From positions 1,860,001 to 1,924,000 of the forward strand of contig JADWQD010000003.1 of the NCBI GenBank assembly GCA_016110215.1: DNA of 64,000 bases, written 5' to 3'. A program made the position numbers and the translations under genes. Positions 11,503 through 22,741 of the stretch are shown piece after piece. How positions within the stretch are numbered: the stretch's first letter is position 1; every line of letters begins with the position of its first letter. The stretch comes from Capronia americana (Eukaryota; Ascomycota; Eurotiomycetes; Chaetothyriales; Herpotrichiellaceae). Under the pieces are notes generated by a model. It had not been told where the DNA came from. It did not search any database and saw only the letters and a list, made by a program, of their open reading frames with translations.

Positions 11503-13831
11503 ATGGAACCTCCTGCGAAGAGAGCAAAGTCCGCTGCGTATAGAAGGGCACCTTATGCAGCAGCTGCATGTGATTATTGCCATGGCCGGAAGCTGAAGTG
11601 CTCGGGCGACCGTCCCTGCGCTCGATGTAAGAAACAGGACATCTCCTGCAGTTACCCAACCAAGACATCATCCGCCACGACCCGAACGGAGTCGAGCTTG
11701 AACCACCAGCAACCGCCAGAGGATCAAGATGGCAGCAGGCCATCAGAGACGTTGTTTACAAGTATTGACGATTTGCAACGACAACTGAACGATTTTCGGA
11801 CCAAACTCCGCGACGCTACCGTGTCTGGACTGTCAGAGACCTTGCTGCAGAGCCCGCCGGCAACAACGCAACAGAAAGGCAACTCCGACAAGACGACCAC
11901 AAATGATTCCAGTCTATTGAAGAGGGAGCCTACTTCAGTGGACTCCCCAGATATATATGCCGGCCCCACGAGCTTCGCTTGGGGCATGGTCACCGCTGAT
12001 GCACGGCTTGCCAATTTGACTCCATCCAGTCGAGACGATGCCACTCCTGGGAGCCCATCGCCGCCGCACATTGAAGCCCCCCAGTCCCCAGGATCCCCTA
12101 CATTTCAACAGTCTGACGCCTCCGAGCTTTATGGCGAGACGTCGATGGACAAATTCACCGTCGAAGACGTGCTCCGCTGCCTGGATGTATTTCAGAACGT
12201 CTATGGCGTCCTGCACACCATTCCTCAACTTGAGAAGATCAGGGCCAATACACCTAGCTTACTCCGGTCTGCAAAGCGATCAATCTGGTCACAGGCATGT
12301 GATCCCGGCCGCTGTGGTTTGTTGGAGATGATGAAGGTTATTCTGGCAACCGCTCTCGTTGCCCAAGCCGGAACGAGGAGCAAACTGTCCGAGACACTGT
12401 ATCGATCTGTGGAACCGTGCATCACTGCATGCGCTTTTCAGCATACAGTAAGCTACGATTTTCGAACGCTCTTGCTACTAGTTGTAAGTGTAGCGTCGTC
12501 CATTAGGAGGGTTGGTTCTCGTCATTGACTGCTTGACCTAGGCCATGTACCACTTCACAAACGACGACCTAGTCCTTGGGACCCGCGCGATCATGTACGC
12601 CGCACGCACGGCCGTAGAGGAAGGCTTATATCGAATCGAAACCCTCACGGCCAAGGTGCCGGACCAAAAGGAACGGCAGGCGGTAATCCGCCAATTATGG
12701 AGCCTGTTTGCGCTTGATCGGCAGTTCAACTTCGCGGCCGGCCTACCACACCATCTGAACGACCGGGACGTCGACTTGCCCGCCCCCATCGAGGCACCGT
12801 ATCTGGCCGCAATGGTCAGCTATGTCATCATGGGGGCCCAGGGATGGAACTCGCTCGTCAACCGCAACTTGCTCGCAAGCGGACGCATCCCCTCCAAAGA
12901 CGCCCTCAATTTCTTTCACTATCAAGTCCATCACTGGAGGGAGGAGCTCGATCCGTCGGTCCGCTTCGACGGCCCCGAAATCGAGTCCGACAATGACGCG
13001 TTCTTCACTTCGACGCAGGACGAAAGCGAGATCTATCTCAAGACGCTCCTCTACCTGCGATCAAACCAGATTCAGATCCTCGTCCTACGTCCGATCCTCA
13101 TCTACCCTCAGACTGCCCGCAACAATACCACACTCATCATGGACGCTATCGCCCTGGCCAAGAAAACAATTCGCACGCTGAACACCCTGGCCACCAAGAC
13201 GGCCCTCTACAAAACCAGACAAGCGCTCTTCAATCACTTCCTATCCTCGGCGCTGACTGTTCTCTTCCTGACGGCCGCGTACGACGCTGAAACCCAAGCA
13301 ACCCCCGCTGCTCACGCAGATGCACCGGCCAGATTGCTCGGAGACGCCACCAACGACCTACAAGCGGGCCTCGATCTCATCGACCGCCTTCGCCCGACCT
13401 CGCAGTCCGCTGCCCGGCTTTGGGCCCGGTTTGCCCGCCCAAGACAACAGCTTGTCCGTTTGGGCATTTTGAGCGGCTCGACTGTCTCTCAAACGGAGAA
13501 ACAACAAGAAAACCACCACCACCAGCACCGGCACCAGCACCAGCAAAACACCATCCGTGACCTTTCTTTACATGGATTACAGGGAGAAAGCCACCCCCAA
13601 AGTGACTCGCGAAACTACCACATGAGTGGAGGAGCCGACGTCAGCACCAACATCAATGCCGGCGCAGACAACCATGCCCTCGATTTCGGCCCCTCTGTTG
13701 CCTTTCCCTTTGACTTTGACTCCGAGGTCGGCATCTTCGAGCAGGACAATAACGGTCTTCTTTGGCAGGACTGGTTTGACGGCGGACTCATGGACTCTTC
13801 CGTCCCGTTTGGCATGCCGGCATGGATGTGA
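11503..13831 (+). CDS. Zn2Cys6 fungal transcription factor
   Basis: Nuclear DNA-binding regulator of the Gal4-type binuclear zinc cluster class. Two exons: 11503-12483 and 12542-13831, split by a 58-nt intron (GTAAGT donor, TAG acceptor); 756 residues. The zinc cluster lies at residues 23-49 with Cys23, 26, 33, 39, 42 and 49 in C-x2-C-x6-C-x5-C-x2-C-x6-C spacing, preceded by a basic stretch. A Ser/Thr-rich linker follows (about 50-200). The middle-homology (fungal_trans) region spans about 220-560, including FALDRQFNFAAGLP. A His/Gln-rich low-complexity tract (residues about 645-660) precedes an acidic, aromatic C-terminus (FDFDSEVGIFEQDNNGLLWQ) typical of activation domains. Target genes are unknown; the divergent P450 is the natural candidate, with the alcohol dehydrogenase downstream as a second. 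Confidence 0.93.
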
Positions 13832-13864
13832 GTGCGTGGATTCGGAGCGGAGACACAACTGCAA

Positions 13865-13884
13865 GGACGGACGGACGGACGGAC
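13865..13884. repeat. GGAC tetranucleotide microsatellite, five units
   Basis: Five perfect GGAC units in tandem, about 35 bp after the stop codon of the Zn2Cys6 gene and so probably in its 3' UTR. It is a likely length-polymorphic site; no function is implied. Confidence 0.9.
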
Positions 13885-14533
13885 AGTGGGCCATGTCTGA
13901 GCACTATTCACGGCGAGGCACGTAGCAGAAGGCACAGAAGGCGGTCGATCGACGGGACAGGACGGCGAGTCTACGCTGGCAGGGGTGCATGGTCCGCGGT
14001 GCTGAGATGCAGCGGTGTATATCTCGCGCACGGTCAAGGCGTCACATCTCAGTGAGAATTGCCATTCTGATCGCTCCAATTCGCGTCACGGAGCAATGCT
14101 TCTTGATGCGCAAGATCCGTTTCACATGGTATGATCTGTATGGCTCTTGTTACAGGCCGACAAAACGGACCTGAACTTACCTTCACAAGGGGACATAGGA
14201 CTCTGGACAAAGTAGACTTGGTACGGGAGCCCAATGCAGCTACTGTACCTCGTACACTGTATCCCCATCTCCAGCTCCACTCCACTCCCTCTTCCACGCG
14301 GTAACTACAGATCTCGGAACGAGGCAGGCTTGGCATGGCTCGGCATGGCTTTGATGTGTCTGGTCTTGTCTATGGTTCTTCGAAAAGAAACCATCCTCGG
14401 AACAAAGCCAGAGGACCGGCTTCCGAGACAATAACAACTCCGGCTCTGCTCATCTGGAACATTGGGCCCTCGCGTCGCGCCTCCCACCCTCGTTGGCCGC
14501 ACCAGAAGCTTCCAACATTCGGGGGAGGTGATT

Positions 14534-15220
14534 TCACGGTCGTCCGGGCTGAAATTCGTGCGCGTTAGAGAACACTGTCGGACCGCGGGCGGTGGTGTAC
14601 ACTGACGTTGTTATCATGACGCCCTCGGGGATGAAGCGGGCAAGCCGATCGTCCGGCCGGGGGACACGCGGGGGAATCCGGCGGAGAGGAGTCTGTCCGC
14701 ATACTCGGCGAGATTCTTCGCTGACGGCGTTGAGGTAGGCCGCTCGGTAGAGAAGCACAGGCACTTGATTATCAGGCGTCATGAGTACGCTGAGCCTGCA
14801 AAATCCCCAAGGGGACAAACGCCAGATCGCGCGATCTCCTTACCAGTCTTGAGGCTGCTTCATACGGCGGCATCACTTGCGGATCCGGGAACGCCGTTCT
14901 GATGCCATCCGTCATAGATATCCGACCAGGACTTCATATCTGGAGGGAAGAGCTCATTTTGTCGCCATTCGGATAGGACTGCGGTAGTGCTGGAACGGCT
15001 CATACTGTCATCCGAGTCGGTCTCTCTCGATCATTGCCAGCATCTGATATATTTCAGTGAAATTGTTAAGGACCCGGCGGTTTTTTTGCAAGAGGGTGGA
15101 AGGGATCCTGTACAAGACTGTCGACGCAACGTATATGAACGGCAAGCTCAATAGCGCATGGGTGATATTGAAGGATTGCATAGCTAAGGTCTCTGAAAGC
15201 GCTGCCATGGTGAGATTGCA
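14534..15220 (-). pseudogene. Cytochrome P450 relic
   Basis: A minus-strand segment (about 14790-14565) encodes a P450 C-terminal piece: YLNAVSEESRR matches the K-helix ExxR region, followed by RRIPPRVPRPDDRLARFIPEG and FSNAHEFQPGRP, which aligns with the loop leading to the PERF motif. The frame then stops and no haem-binding FxxGxRxCxG can be found downstream. Upstream is an in-frame stop just before the conserved part; a possible 49-nt intron (GTAAGG to TTGCAG) lies at about 14846-14798. A hydrophobic segment with membrane-anchor character (ITHALLSLPFIYVASTVLYRI) lies near 15185-15110 on the same strand and could be the lost N-terminus. The I-helix region is absent. It is best read as a truncated, internally deleted P450. 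A linked intact P450 lies at 7988-9607, but the fragment is not obviously its copy. Confidence 0.5.
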
Positions 15221-15319
15221 AGCACCAACAGACAATTCGAGTTCGCGGGCACCATGTCTGCTATCAGGCCGTCCAGGTGCCACCGCTAACAATAAGTAGC
15301 ATTTGAGAAAAGGAGGCAA

Positions 15320-15823
15320 TCAGTGTGCGGGAACGGTGTTCGGAGGAAGAAGAAATGAAATAATTTGGCCTCGGACGAGTCTCCCGATTCCGGGGAGACC
15401 GTGGAGCAGGTTGGCGAGGGTTGTAGGCCTGGGGTGACTAGCATCAAGAAAGACATCCTCTGAATCGCTTCGGCGTCATTCATTGGTTCGGAAAGTTTCT
15501 CAGGCGTGTAGAGTCTGTGGTTTGTTCCGATATTCCTGGCGCGTTCCGAAAGGTCAGTGAGGCGAGCGTGTCTGTGCTTCTCCCTCTGTCATATTTACTC
15601 GTGTTGTGGTGTTACTGGTTTATCTGTGAATAGTAGGGAACAAATCGGTAAGAGCGACTTCCTCAGGAGATATATCAACCGCCAAGCCAACCAAATCACG
15701 ACGAGTCCAACTAGGATAACTAGCAGGCTTTATTAGGGATTACAACGTCACTCCCGAGAATCCTCGCAGACTTGTGACACCCGAACCCACAGTGACTGGG
15801 AGACGCGGCCTTTAGCAATCGTC
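15320..15823. other. Intergenic, upstream of alcohol dehydrogenase
   Basis: No gene is supported. The stretch must contain the promoter and leader of the dehydrogenase starting at 15824; no distinct element was recognised. Confidence 0.45.
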
Positions 15824-17258
15824 ATGGCTGAATCGCTGCCTGAAAAGAACATTCCAACCAGGGCACTTGTGGTCGAAAAGCCTGGAGCACCATTTGTCCT
15901 GCAAGACGTAGTTCTGGACGAAATCCGACCAAATGAGCTCCTCGTCGAGATCAAATATGCCGGCTTGTGCCACACGGTGAGAGCATTTCCTTCTGAACAA
16001 GCGGCACAGCTCACATGGACATTCAGGATCTTGTCGTTCAAGCGGGTAAAATGCCAATGGGCTCATATCCAGCCATCCTGGGACACGAAGGCGCGGGTAT
16101 CGTACGCAGACTAGGGTCCGCACTGAAGAGCTCTGGTCTCGAAGTTGGCGATCGTGTACTTCTGGGATACAGCTCGTGTCTCAGCTGCTCGGCCTGCAAA
16201 CAAGGCCGCAAAGGCGCCTGTGGCAGTATTGCCATGATCAACGTAAGTCATTCTTACTTTCAAGGTCGATTTTACACGGCGCGACATTTGCATTAGTGAG
16301 AGACTTTGCTGGTCTGGCTTTTCTTGAATTATTACCGTTGTCCCAGCAGGTTTTTGTCGTGGCAGGTTCTGACATCTCCATAGTTCATCGGAACACGAGG
16401 AGCTGGTGATACCTCAATTCGATTAGCCAGCGGAGAGCCAGTCCGTGGCACATTCTTCGGTCAGTCGTCGTTCAATCAACTTGCTATTGTCGACTTCAGG
16501 TCTGCGGTCAAGTACGACGGTCCTGTAGAAGACCTGGCTTTTCTGGCTCCCCTAGGGTGTGGATACATGACTGGGGCGGCAACAGTACTCAATGTACTTA
16601 AGCCAGAACGAACCCACAGCCTCGCCATTTTCGGAATGGGAGCAGTAGGCCTTTGTGCATTGATGGCGGCTAAGGACCAAGGTGTGAAAGAGATCCTGGC
16701 TATCGATATTGTCGAGTCGAGGTTGCAGTTGGCGAAGTCATTGGGAGCAACGACAACTATCGACTCGAAGGAGTATACCAACATCGAGGATGCCATTCAT
16801 GATACTCTCCCAGACGGTGTCGACTACATCATCGACGCTACCGGTATGACAAGCATGCTAAACAGCGGGATGAGGGCGCTTGCACATGGAGGGACACTCG
16901 CCATTGTCGGAACGCCTCGGCCACATGAATCACTCTCGATCGATGCCCTAGACATGTTGATACACTGCAAGACCCTGATTGGTGTCACAGGAGGTTATTG
17001 TGACCCCCAAGAGGTACGTGTCTGCCGTTGAAGCGTCCTGCTGTCATTTGCTGAAACACTGGCAGTTTATCCCTCGCCTCATCCAAATGTTCCGCGCTGG
17101 TGCATTTCCAATAGACGGGCTATCAAAGGTGTACTCGCCAAGTAATATAGAAGATGCAATTGAGGATATGAAATCCGGCAAGGTACGAGCAATAACGTCT
17201 GCGTGTAAAACATCACTAACATCGGTGGTAGGTCATTAAGCCTGTGCTTGGGTGGTAG
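15824..17258 (+). CDS. Zinc-dependent alcohol dehydrogenase (MDR family)
   Basis: NAD(P)-dependent medium-chain dehydrogenase that interconverts alcohols and aldehydes; exact substrate unknown, with aryl or allyl alcohols plausible. Five exons are inferred: 15824-15976, 16027-16242, 16384-17013, 17066-17182 and 17232-17258, giving 380 residues, normal for the family. Catalytic zinc ligands are Cys49 (GLCHT), His71 (GHE) and Cys182 (LGCG). The structural zinc lobe has Cys102, 105, 108 and 116. The Rossmann motif GMGAVG is at 207-212, followed by an acidic residue in AIDIVE, which favours NAD. All introns preserve frame and start with GTAAGT, GTGAGA or GTACG-type donors. The second intron is long (141 nt). 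Every key residue is present. It lies between the P450/regulator pair and a Dal5-type permease on the same strand, which suggests a shared catabolic role, though this is inference. Confidence 0.93.
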
Positions 17259-19200
17259 CTTTCTTCGGAGTCTTAAAAGACTGAAATGCATCATGTGTGA
17301 CGAGATGCTCATATGTTAGAAGAAGTGGAAGAGAATGCCCGTCTAATCAGTTATGATCATGGTAACAAGAGAAAATATAAGAGTGAGGTTCCGATAAGAG
17401 TAAAGACAAAAGTGAGGTGAAAGTAATGTGAGGATTGTACACGCGGCGATTAATCGCGCTAAGACTCATAGCTAAAGTGTAGCAAGACGCGCCCTCTTTT
17501 TCATGGTCACCCGATGTCTTTGTTTCAGTCGACACAAGGGTTTGTAAAGGTAATGACAGGGCGATTCCGCATAGAATTAAGGATCAAGACCCAAAAACTC
17601 TGTGGTTCGACATTCTCTTCAACCGCGCGTCAACCACAGCCGGCCGACCCAGGAATGTCATTTGGCTAACACATCCTTGATCTACTCGTAGAGCAATCAA
17701 AGTTCCAACACAAATCCAAGCGTTTGCAGCAGTGCAGTGCAGTCGGAAAATCGATCGCACCATTTACACATTTAGGTCCGAAGGAACAACCGACGGAACT
17801 CGAGTGAACATCCCACCGGCGCTCGCTAAGGACAGATGCCCGTCCTCGGCAAACACCAGCGGCAAAGCCAACGGCGATGTAAGGCAATTCAACCGTCTAC
17901 GTCGCACTCGCTGCAACCTGTGTCACAACACAGCTCAGCAAGGTATGCTAACCTTGGTTCTCGATAGTGGCTGAGCACAAGCATGACCATCCTGAACTGG
18001 GGCGTGTTGACGACGACCGCTCATGAAGTTTTCGTTCGGTCGAGTCACTGCCAGCTACTGTGGACGCATCAAGGTACAGACTGGCTTGATATCTACCGTA
18101 TGCAATGACCCGTCGGCAACCAGTTGTGTTCCGCCTCACTTGAAGCACCTTTTATGTATATTATCGCGACACGTGACAGCATATCTCCAAGTCCTTCTTA
18201 CATGCCGAGCCGTCGTTGCAGCTGGCAGCGGCCCAATCAGAGTGATCATTTCGAGCACGTTGCTCGGTTCTCTTATCGGATTGGCGGACTTGCAACCTCA
18301 TCCGTCGTCGCTTCTTCTCGACAAGGCCATCCACCGTCCACGAGGTTGTGCCTGTCGAGGAGCCAGCGCCGGCGGCCATCAGTCATCTTCCGGCGGCAAG
18401 TTGTCTCGATAAGCCTTCGTATTTGAAATGCTTATTGTGACCGAGGCGGCCCGAGCGGCGGCTCGTTTAAGCGCTGTCCTTCCAACAAAGCCCATACCCA
18501 AAAACGGCGGAGCTTCAGGACATTCTGCTAGTTGTCCCGATTCTGCAAACATTGAGGTGGTGTCGTTTGGCTATTCGAACTCCTCGAATTCCTCTCAACG
18601 GCGAATCGCAAGTCTGGACTGCAGCTACATGGTACTCTATTCTTCTCGTCGGCGGTGTTATGGACAAAACCGATCGATTTACCGGATAGCAGCTTACCCC
18701 AACTGCTCGAAGCAGGAATAATGGGACGTCCATACCATATCCAAAAGCGAACGGCGCCGTACCCTACCGTGGCCGACGCATACTAGGCCGCCATCCCTCC
18801 ACCGCCAACCCGCAATACCCCAGCATATTTCCCCTGATGGAACTAACCCCGCAGAACATTCCACCGGGCCCGCTATAGTTCCGCAAATCAAGTTCCATCG
18901 GGTGATATATCTCGGTGGTGATCACAGCGAACAGCCTGACCTGATTCCTGCACATAAGCGATGAGCCGGCAATTTCGGGCAACAAAATGTTGGAGAAGAC
19001 GCAAGTACTCAGCTGGGCTCTTCCAAGAGCATATATAAGGCGGCTCGCCTACATATTTGCCCCAAATCCCTGTTTCTCCGAGGAATTGCAAGGCTTTCAG
19101 CATCAGCCCTGTCTTTGCCCCGGCGTTAGAAGCTGCTGCCAAGCTCTGAGACCAGGAACCAACCAGGTTTTAGTTCGACGTCTGCCCTATTTCCCTGAAA
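17259..19200. other. Gene-empty 1.9-kb interval
   Basis: I see no supported gene. The first 350 bp are A/T-rich and probably hold the dehydrogenase 3' UTR. The rest has only short frames on both strands, with no domain or splice-consistent coding run. The last 170 bp are the promoter and leader of the permease at 19201. Confidence 0.5.
19031..19038 (+). promoter_or_regulatory. TATA box of the Dal5-type permease gene
   Basis: The sequence ATATATAAGG lies about 165 bp before the ATG at 19201, a plausible distance for a core TATA element with a 100-130-nt leader. It is the clearest TATA-like element noticed in front of a gene in this window. Confidence 0.5.
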
Positions 19201-21126
19201 ATGGCCGAAAAGGTCGCCGCAGCTGATCAGGTGGATGTCGACTCCGGCAGCGACAAGAAGATTGACACCCTCGCGGAGATAGAGGCTGTTGATGGTCTCA
19301 AAACCGTCGAGGCCGGCTTTGCCCCCGACCAAGTCCTTGTGGAGCTCGACGAGAAGGAGAAAACGAGGATCTTGAGAAAAATCGACTATCGTCTGGTTCC
19401 CCTCCTCGGCGTGCTGTACCTGTAAGTGGGCCTCTTACGACCGAACATTACGATTTCCGACTCACTGAAATGATAACAGATTGGCCTTTATTGACCGTGG
19501 CAACATCGGAAACGCGAAAATTGCCGGTCTCTACGATGACTTGCACCTTCATGGGATGCAATACAATACCGCCTTGACCCTGTTCTTCGTGCCCTACGGT
19601 CTTTTCGAGGTTCCCAGCAACATTGTCCTGAAAATCCTACGACCCTCAATCTGGATTTCCATTTTGATGTTCTGTTGGGGTGAGCCAACTGGCATTCAGC
19701 CGTGTATACAGCTTGCTAACATGGTCAGGGACGGTTATGACGCTCATGGGCGTGATCAATTCCTACGAGGGGCTTCTAGTCACCAGGTTTTTCCTCGGCG
19801 TGGCAGAGTCTGGCTTCTTCCCAGCAGCGACATACCTCCTCACCATATGGTTGGTAGGCCCATATCCCAAGATCACTCTAGATGGTGGTTCTGACTTGTC
19901 TAGGTATCTCCGATACGAAGTCCAACGTCGTATGGCTGTCTTCTACGCCGCAGCATCCCTTTCCGGAGCTTTCTCGGGCCTTTTGGCATATGGCATTCAA
20001 CACATGGACGGCGTCGCCGGACTAGCCGGCTGGAAATGGATCTTCATCCTTGAGGGCCTGGTGCCTGTCGCGGGCTCCTTCTTGGTTTGGTTCCTCCTCC
20101 CCGACAACCCGGAGACCGCGAGATTCCTCACCAAAGACGAGAAGGAATTCATCATCAATCGACTGGCGCTCGAGACGGGCTCCGGCCACGGCCGAGTCAC
20201 CAATGCTGACAGGATCCGAGTTCGTCACATCGTGGCGGCTTTCAAAGAGTGGAAGATCTGGGGCGCCGTAGTCATGTTTTGGGCCAACACGGTAAGTCAC
20301 TGCCAACGGCGAGGCTGAAAAGGCTTGCAATGCTGTACTTTGAGACTGACTCCGAGCCACCTATAGATCGGTGTCTACGGCTTCACCGCCACTGTCCCTT
20401 CCGTCATCGAGGAACTCGGGTACACCTCCGCCAACGCCCAGTTGATGACCATTCCCATCTACGTTTTCGCCATGATTGTAAGTCCTCTCCCTGTCGAGTT
20501 CATGTCGTTGCCTTCCCTCATCCTCTCTGCCCCCCCTGAAGATCCCTCTTTATCTCAAGACACTGTCCGAATGACACCACTGACCTGCCGCGCAATGAAA
20601 GATGACTTTGATTTTCGCCTTCTGGTCCGATCGCGTCCAGCAACGAACCCCCTTCATTATGGCCGGCTTCGGCATTGCCTGCATTGGGTTCATCGGCGAG
20701 CTCGCAATCCCGCACCCACGACTCCCTGGGGTCACCTATTTCTTCCTCTTCCCACTCGCAGCCGGCCTGTATTGCCCCTTCATCTGTATCGTCTGCTTGA
20801 TCGGTAACAATCTGGCCCCCAGCTCCAAGCGAGCCGTGGGGATGGCGCTGTTGATCAGTTTCGGTAATTTCGGCGGCATTGCCGGCAGCAATATCTACAT
20901 CGCTTCTCAGGCACCGAAGTATCCCACCGGATTTGGCACCGGACTGGGCATCTGCGTGGCTGCGATCATCATGGCATATATACTGCGAAAGGCGTTCCAG
21001 CACGAGAATAACAAACGTGACGCGTTTATGGTGGGCAAGACGGACGAAGAGGTCAAGGCAATGTACACGGAGCAGGAGCTGTTGGACTTGGGAGACAAGT
21101 CCCCTTTCTACCGCTACACAGTGTGA
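19201..21126 (+). CDS. MFS permease, Dal5 / anion:cation symporter type
   Basis: Plasma-membrane proton symporter of the allantoate-permease (Dal5) family, which imports small organic anions such as vitamins, ureides or aromatic acids; cargo not predictable. Six exons are inferred: 19201-19421, 19480-19679, 19729-19849, 19904-20291, 20367-20477 and 20602-21126, giving 521 residues. Features include FIDRGNIGNAKIAG in the first transmembrane helix, VPYGLFEVPSN in the second, RFFLGVAESGFFPAATYLLTIW, then YEVQRRMAVFYAAASLSGAFSGLLAYGI, and WKWIFILEGL. These are family hallmarks. Twelve hydrophobic segments are expected. The long cytosolic N-terminus (about 60 residues) is acidic. Intron 3 uses a GTTGGT donor, chosen because it restores the conserved W-Y-x-R-x-E junction. 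A tandem copy of this family lies at 61301-63301. Confidence 0.93.
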
Positions 21127-21436
21127 GCAGCGGGCGAGGAGTGTGAGATGTGAGAGGAGAAGAGTGCGCGCAACACGCCAATGAACAAGACTGCAGGGTC
21201 GGCCTTGTCGGGGCCACCCACATCGGCATCAACATGGAAATATCGAACTCTTAAAACTCTAATATCAAAGTTGACCTACTTGAACTTGTCTTGCCCATTT
21301 TGTTCGTCCTGTTGAGTGAACAACATATGGCGGCTACAAGTATTTACCGATAGATCCAAGTTGATTGACTGTACGGTAGCCGAACTATCCAAGTCGCCTG
21401 ACTGTACAGTACTACGGTGCTTTTCTCCCTTCTTCT

Positions 21437-21534
21437 TCCCTGTGGCGTTCGATAATCTACTCATTTCTCCTGAGCGGGTTCGTCCTCCCTGCGGCGTTCG
21501 ATAATCTACTCATTCTTCCTGAGCGGGTTCTTCC
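21437..21534. repeat. Tandem duplication of 49 bp spanning a stop codon
   Basis: Two adjacent 49-bp units (21437-21485 and 21486-21534) differ at about four or five positions. The unit contains GCGTTCGATAATCTACTCAT. The gene-proximal unit includes the last codons and the TGA (21508-21506) of the minus-strand hydrolase; the distal unit lies just beyond its stop codon. It looks like a recent local duplication at the gene's 3' end. Confidence 0.9.
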
Positions 21535-22741
21535 TCCCAAACGGCCATCCCCTCTCCTCGGGAATCTCCCTAGCAATCCACCTCACGATCGCGGCGTTCG
21601 TCTCCTCGGGCTTCTCCAGCGCGACCCAATGCCCGGCCTCGATCCCCACGGTGGTCAGTTTCCGACAATACGCCTTCATCGGCTCCATCAGCCGGGAATT
21701 GTACGTCCCCGCGACCACGTCGTTCAGACACTCGACGAACAGGACCGGCACGGAGACGACGCCGTCGTTGATCGACCAGTCGTCGCACCATTTCAGATTG
21801 ATGTCGTGGTTGAGGTAGTACGCCGTCGGGGCCCAGAAGCCGTGTTCTGCAAACGCGGCGACCATGCCGCGCAGCATCTCCTCCGAGAGGAGAGTCTCGG
21901 CCAGGGGGATTTGGGGCGGCGGGGCTTTTGATCCGCCGAACCAGCCTCCATCCTTCATCACGTTGGCCGTGAAGGCTGGTTTATTCCGGATGTCTTCTTC
22001 TTCCTCGGCGTCCTGCTTGTCGTCGTCGTCCTCGGCGTCCTGCTTGGACCCCTCCTCCCTCCTGTCCTGCTCCTCGCGTTCCTCCTCCTCTCCCCGCCAC
22101 TTCCCTTTGGCATAACACAGCTTCAAAAAAGCCTCGACGTCCTTCTCAAACACGGCGACAGCGCTCTCAAAGTTCTCCGCCGAACTCTCATAGTACGCCT
22201 GATAAGCCCACTGGGCATAAGGGTACTCCTCCTCCGGGTAGATGTCGCGGTTCGCGTACTTGACCATCTCGGCCACGCCCATCTCCAGCGTGCGGTAGGG
22301 GATGGCCATGTTGACCACGCCCAGACATACGTCCGGGTGGTGAGCGACGAGGGCCCACACGACCCCCGCGCCCCAGTCGTGGCCGAGCCAGATGGCCTCC
22401 TCGCGCTGCAGGCCGTACTTGAGCAGGTGGACCAGTTGGGCGACCACGTTCTGCAGCGAGTAGGCCGTCTTGTCCTTGGGTTTGGGGCCCGAGCCCCCGT
22501 AGCCCGGGAGGTCCGGGGCGATGCAGCGGAAGTGCAGCGCCGCGAAGGCTTCGAGCTGCGGGGTCCATGTTTCGGCGAGAGCGGGCCAGCCGTGGATGAA
22601 GATCAGGAGGGGCCCGGTCTCTGGGCCGGCGGCGAGGTAGGAGGTTGTTTTGGAGTATTTGGTGAAGGAGTGGCGGGTTATTGTCGTCGTCGTCGTCGTC
22701 GTCGAGGTGGCTATGGTGGAGGGTGTTTCGTCGGTGGCCAT
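21506..22741 (-). CDS. Epoxide-hydrolase-like alpha/beta hydrolase with acidic cap insertion
   Basis: Alpha/beta hydrolase fold enzyme of the soluble epoxide hydrolase / haloalkane dehalogenase group; it probably opens epoxides or cleaves a related substrate via an Asp ester intermediate. It is a single exon of 411 residues starting at the ATG 22741-22739. An in-frame extension upstream begins only at a GTG and was not used. The oxyanion-hole motif HGWP is at 50-53, the nucleophile in GHDWGA is Asp122, and the catalytic His is His371 in AGHW. The acid member is probably Asp341 in LNDV. The cap domain contains a highly acidic insertion at about 217-250 (E, D, K and Q repeats, including two KQDAE units), absent from typical relatives. 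The N-terminus has a poly-Thr tract encoded by a trinucleotide repeat. The last codons lie in a 49-bp tandem duplication. The gene converges with the permease at 19201-21126. Confidence 0.9.
   Translation of the reverse strand: MATDETPSTIATSTTTTTTTITRHSFTKYSKTTSYLAAGPETGPLLIFIHGWPALAETWTPQLEAFAALHFRCIAPDLPGYGGSGPKPKDKTAYSLQNVVAQLVHLLKYGLQREEAIWLGHDWGAGVVWALVAHHPDVCLGVVNMAIPYRTLEMGVAEMVKYANRDIYPEEEYPYAQWAYQAYYESSAENFESAVAVFEKDVEAFLKLCYAKGKWRGEEEEREEQDRREEGSKQDAEDDDDKQDAEEEEDIRNKPAFTANVMKDGGWFGGSKAPPPQIPLAETLLSEEMLRGMVAAFAEHGFWAPTAYYLNHDINLKWCDDWSINDGVVSVPVLFVECLNDVVAGTYNSRLMEPMKAYCRKLTTVGIEAGHWVALEKPEETNAAIVRWIAREIPEERGWPFGRKNPLRKNE
22683..22703. repeat. GTC trinucleotide repeat inside the hydrolase gene
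   Basis: Seven perfect GTC units, read on the minus strand as the poly-Thr tract near the hydrolase N-terminus (about residues 14-20). A length change would alter the protein without a frameshift. Confidence 0.9.
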
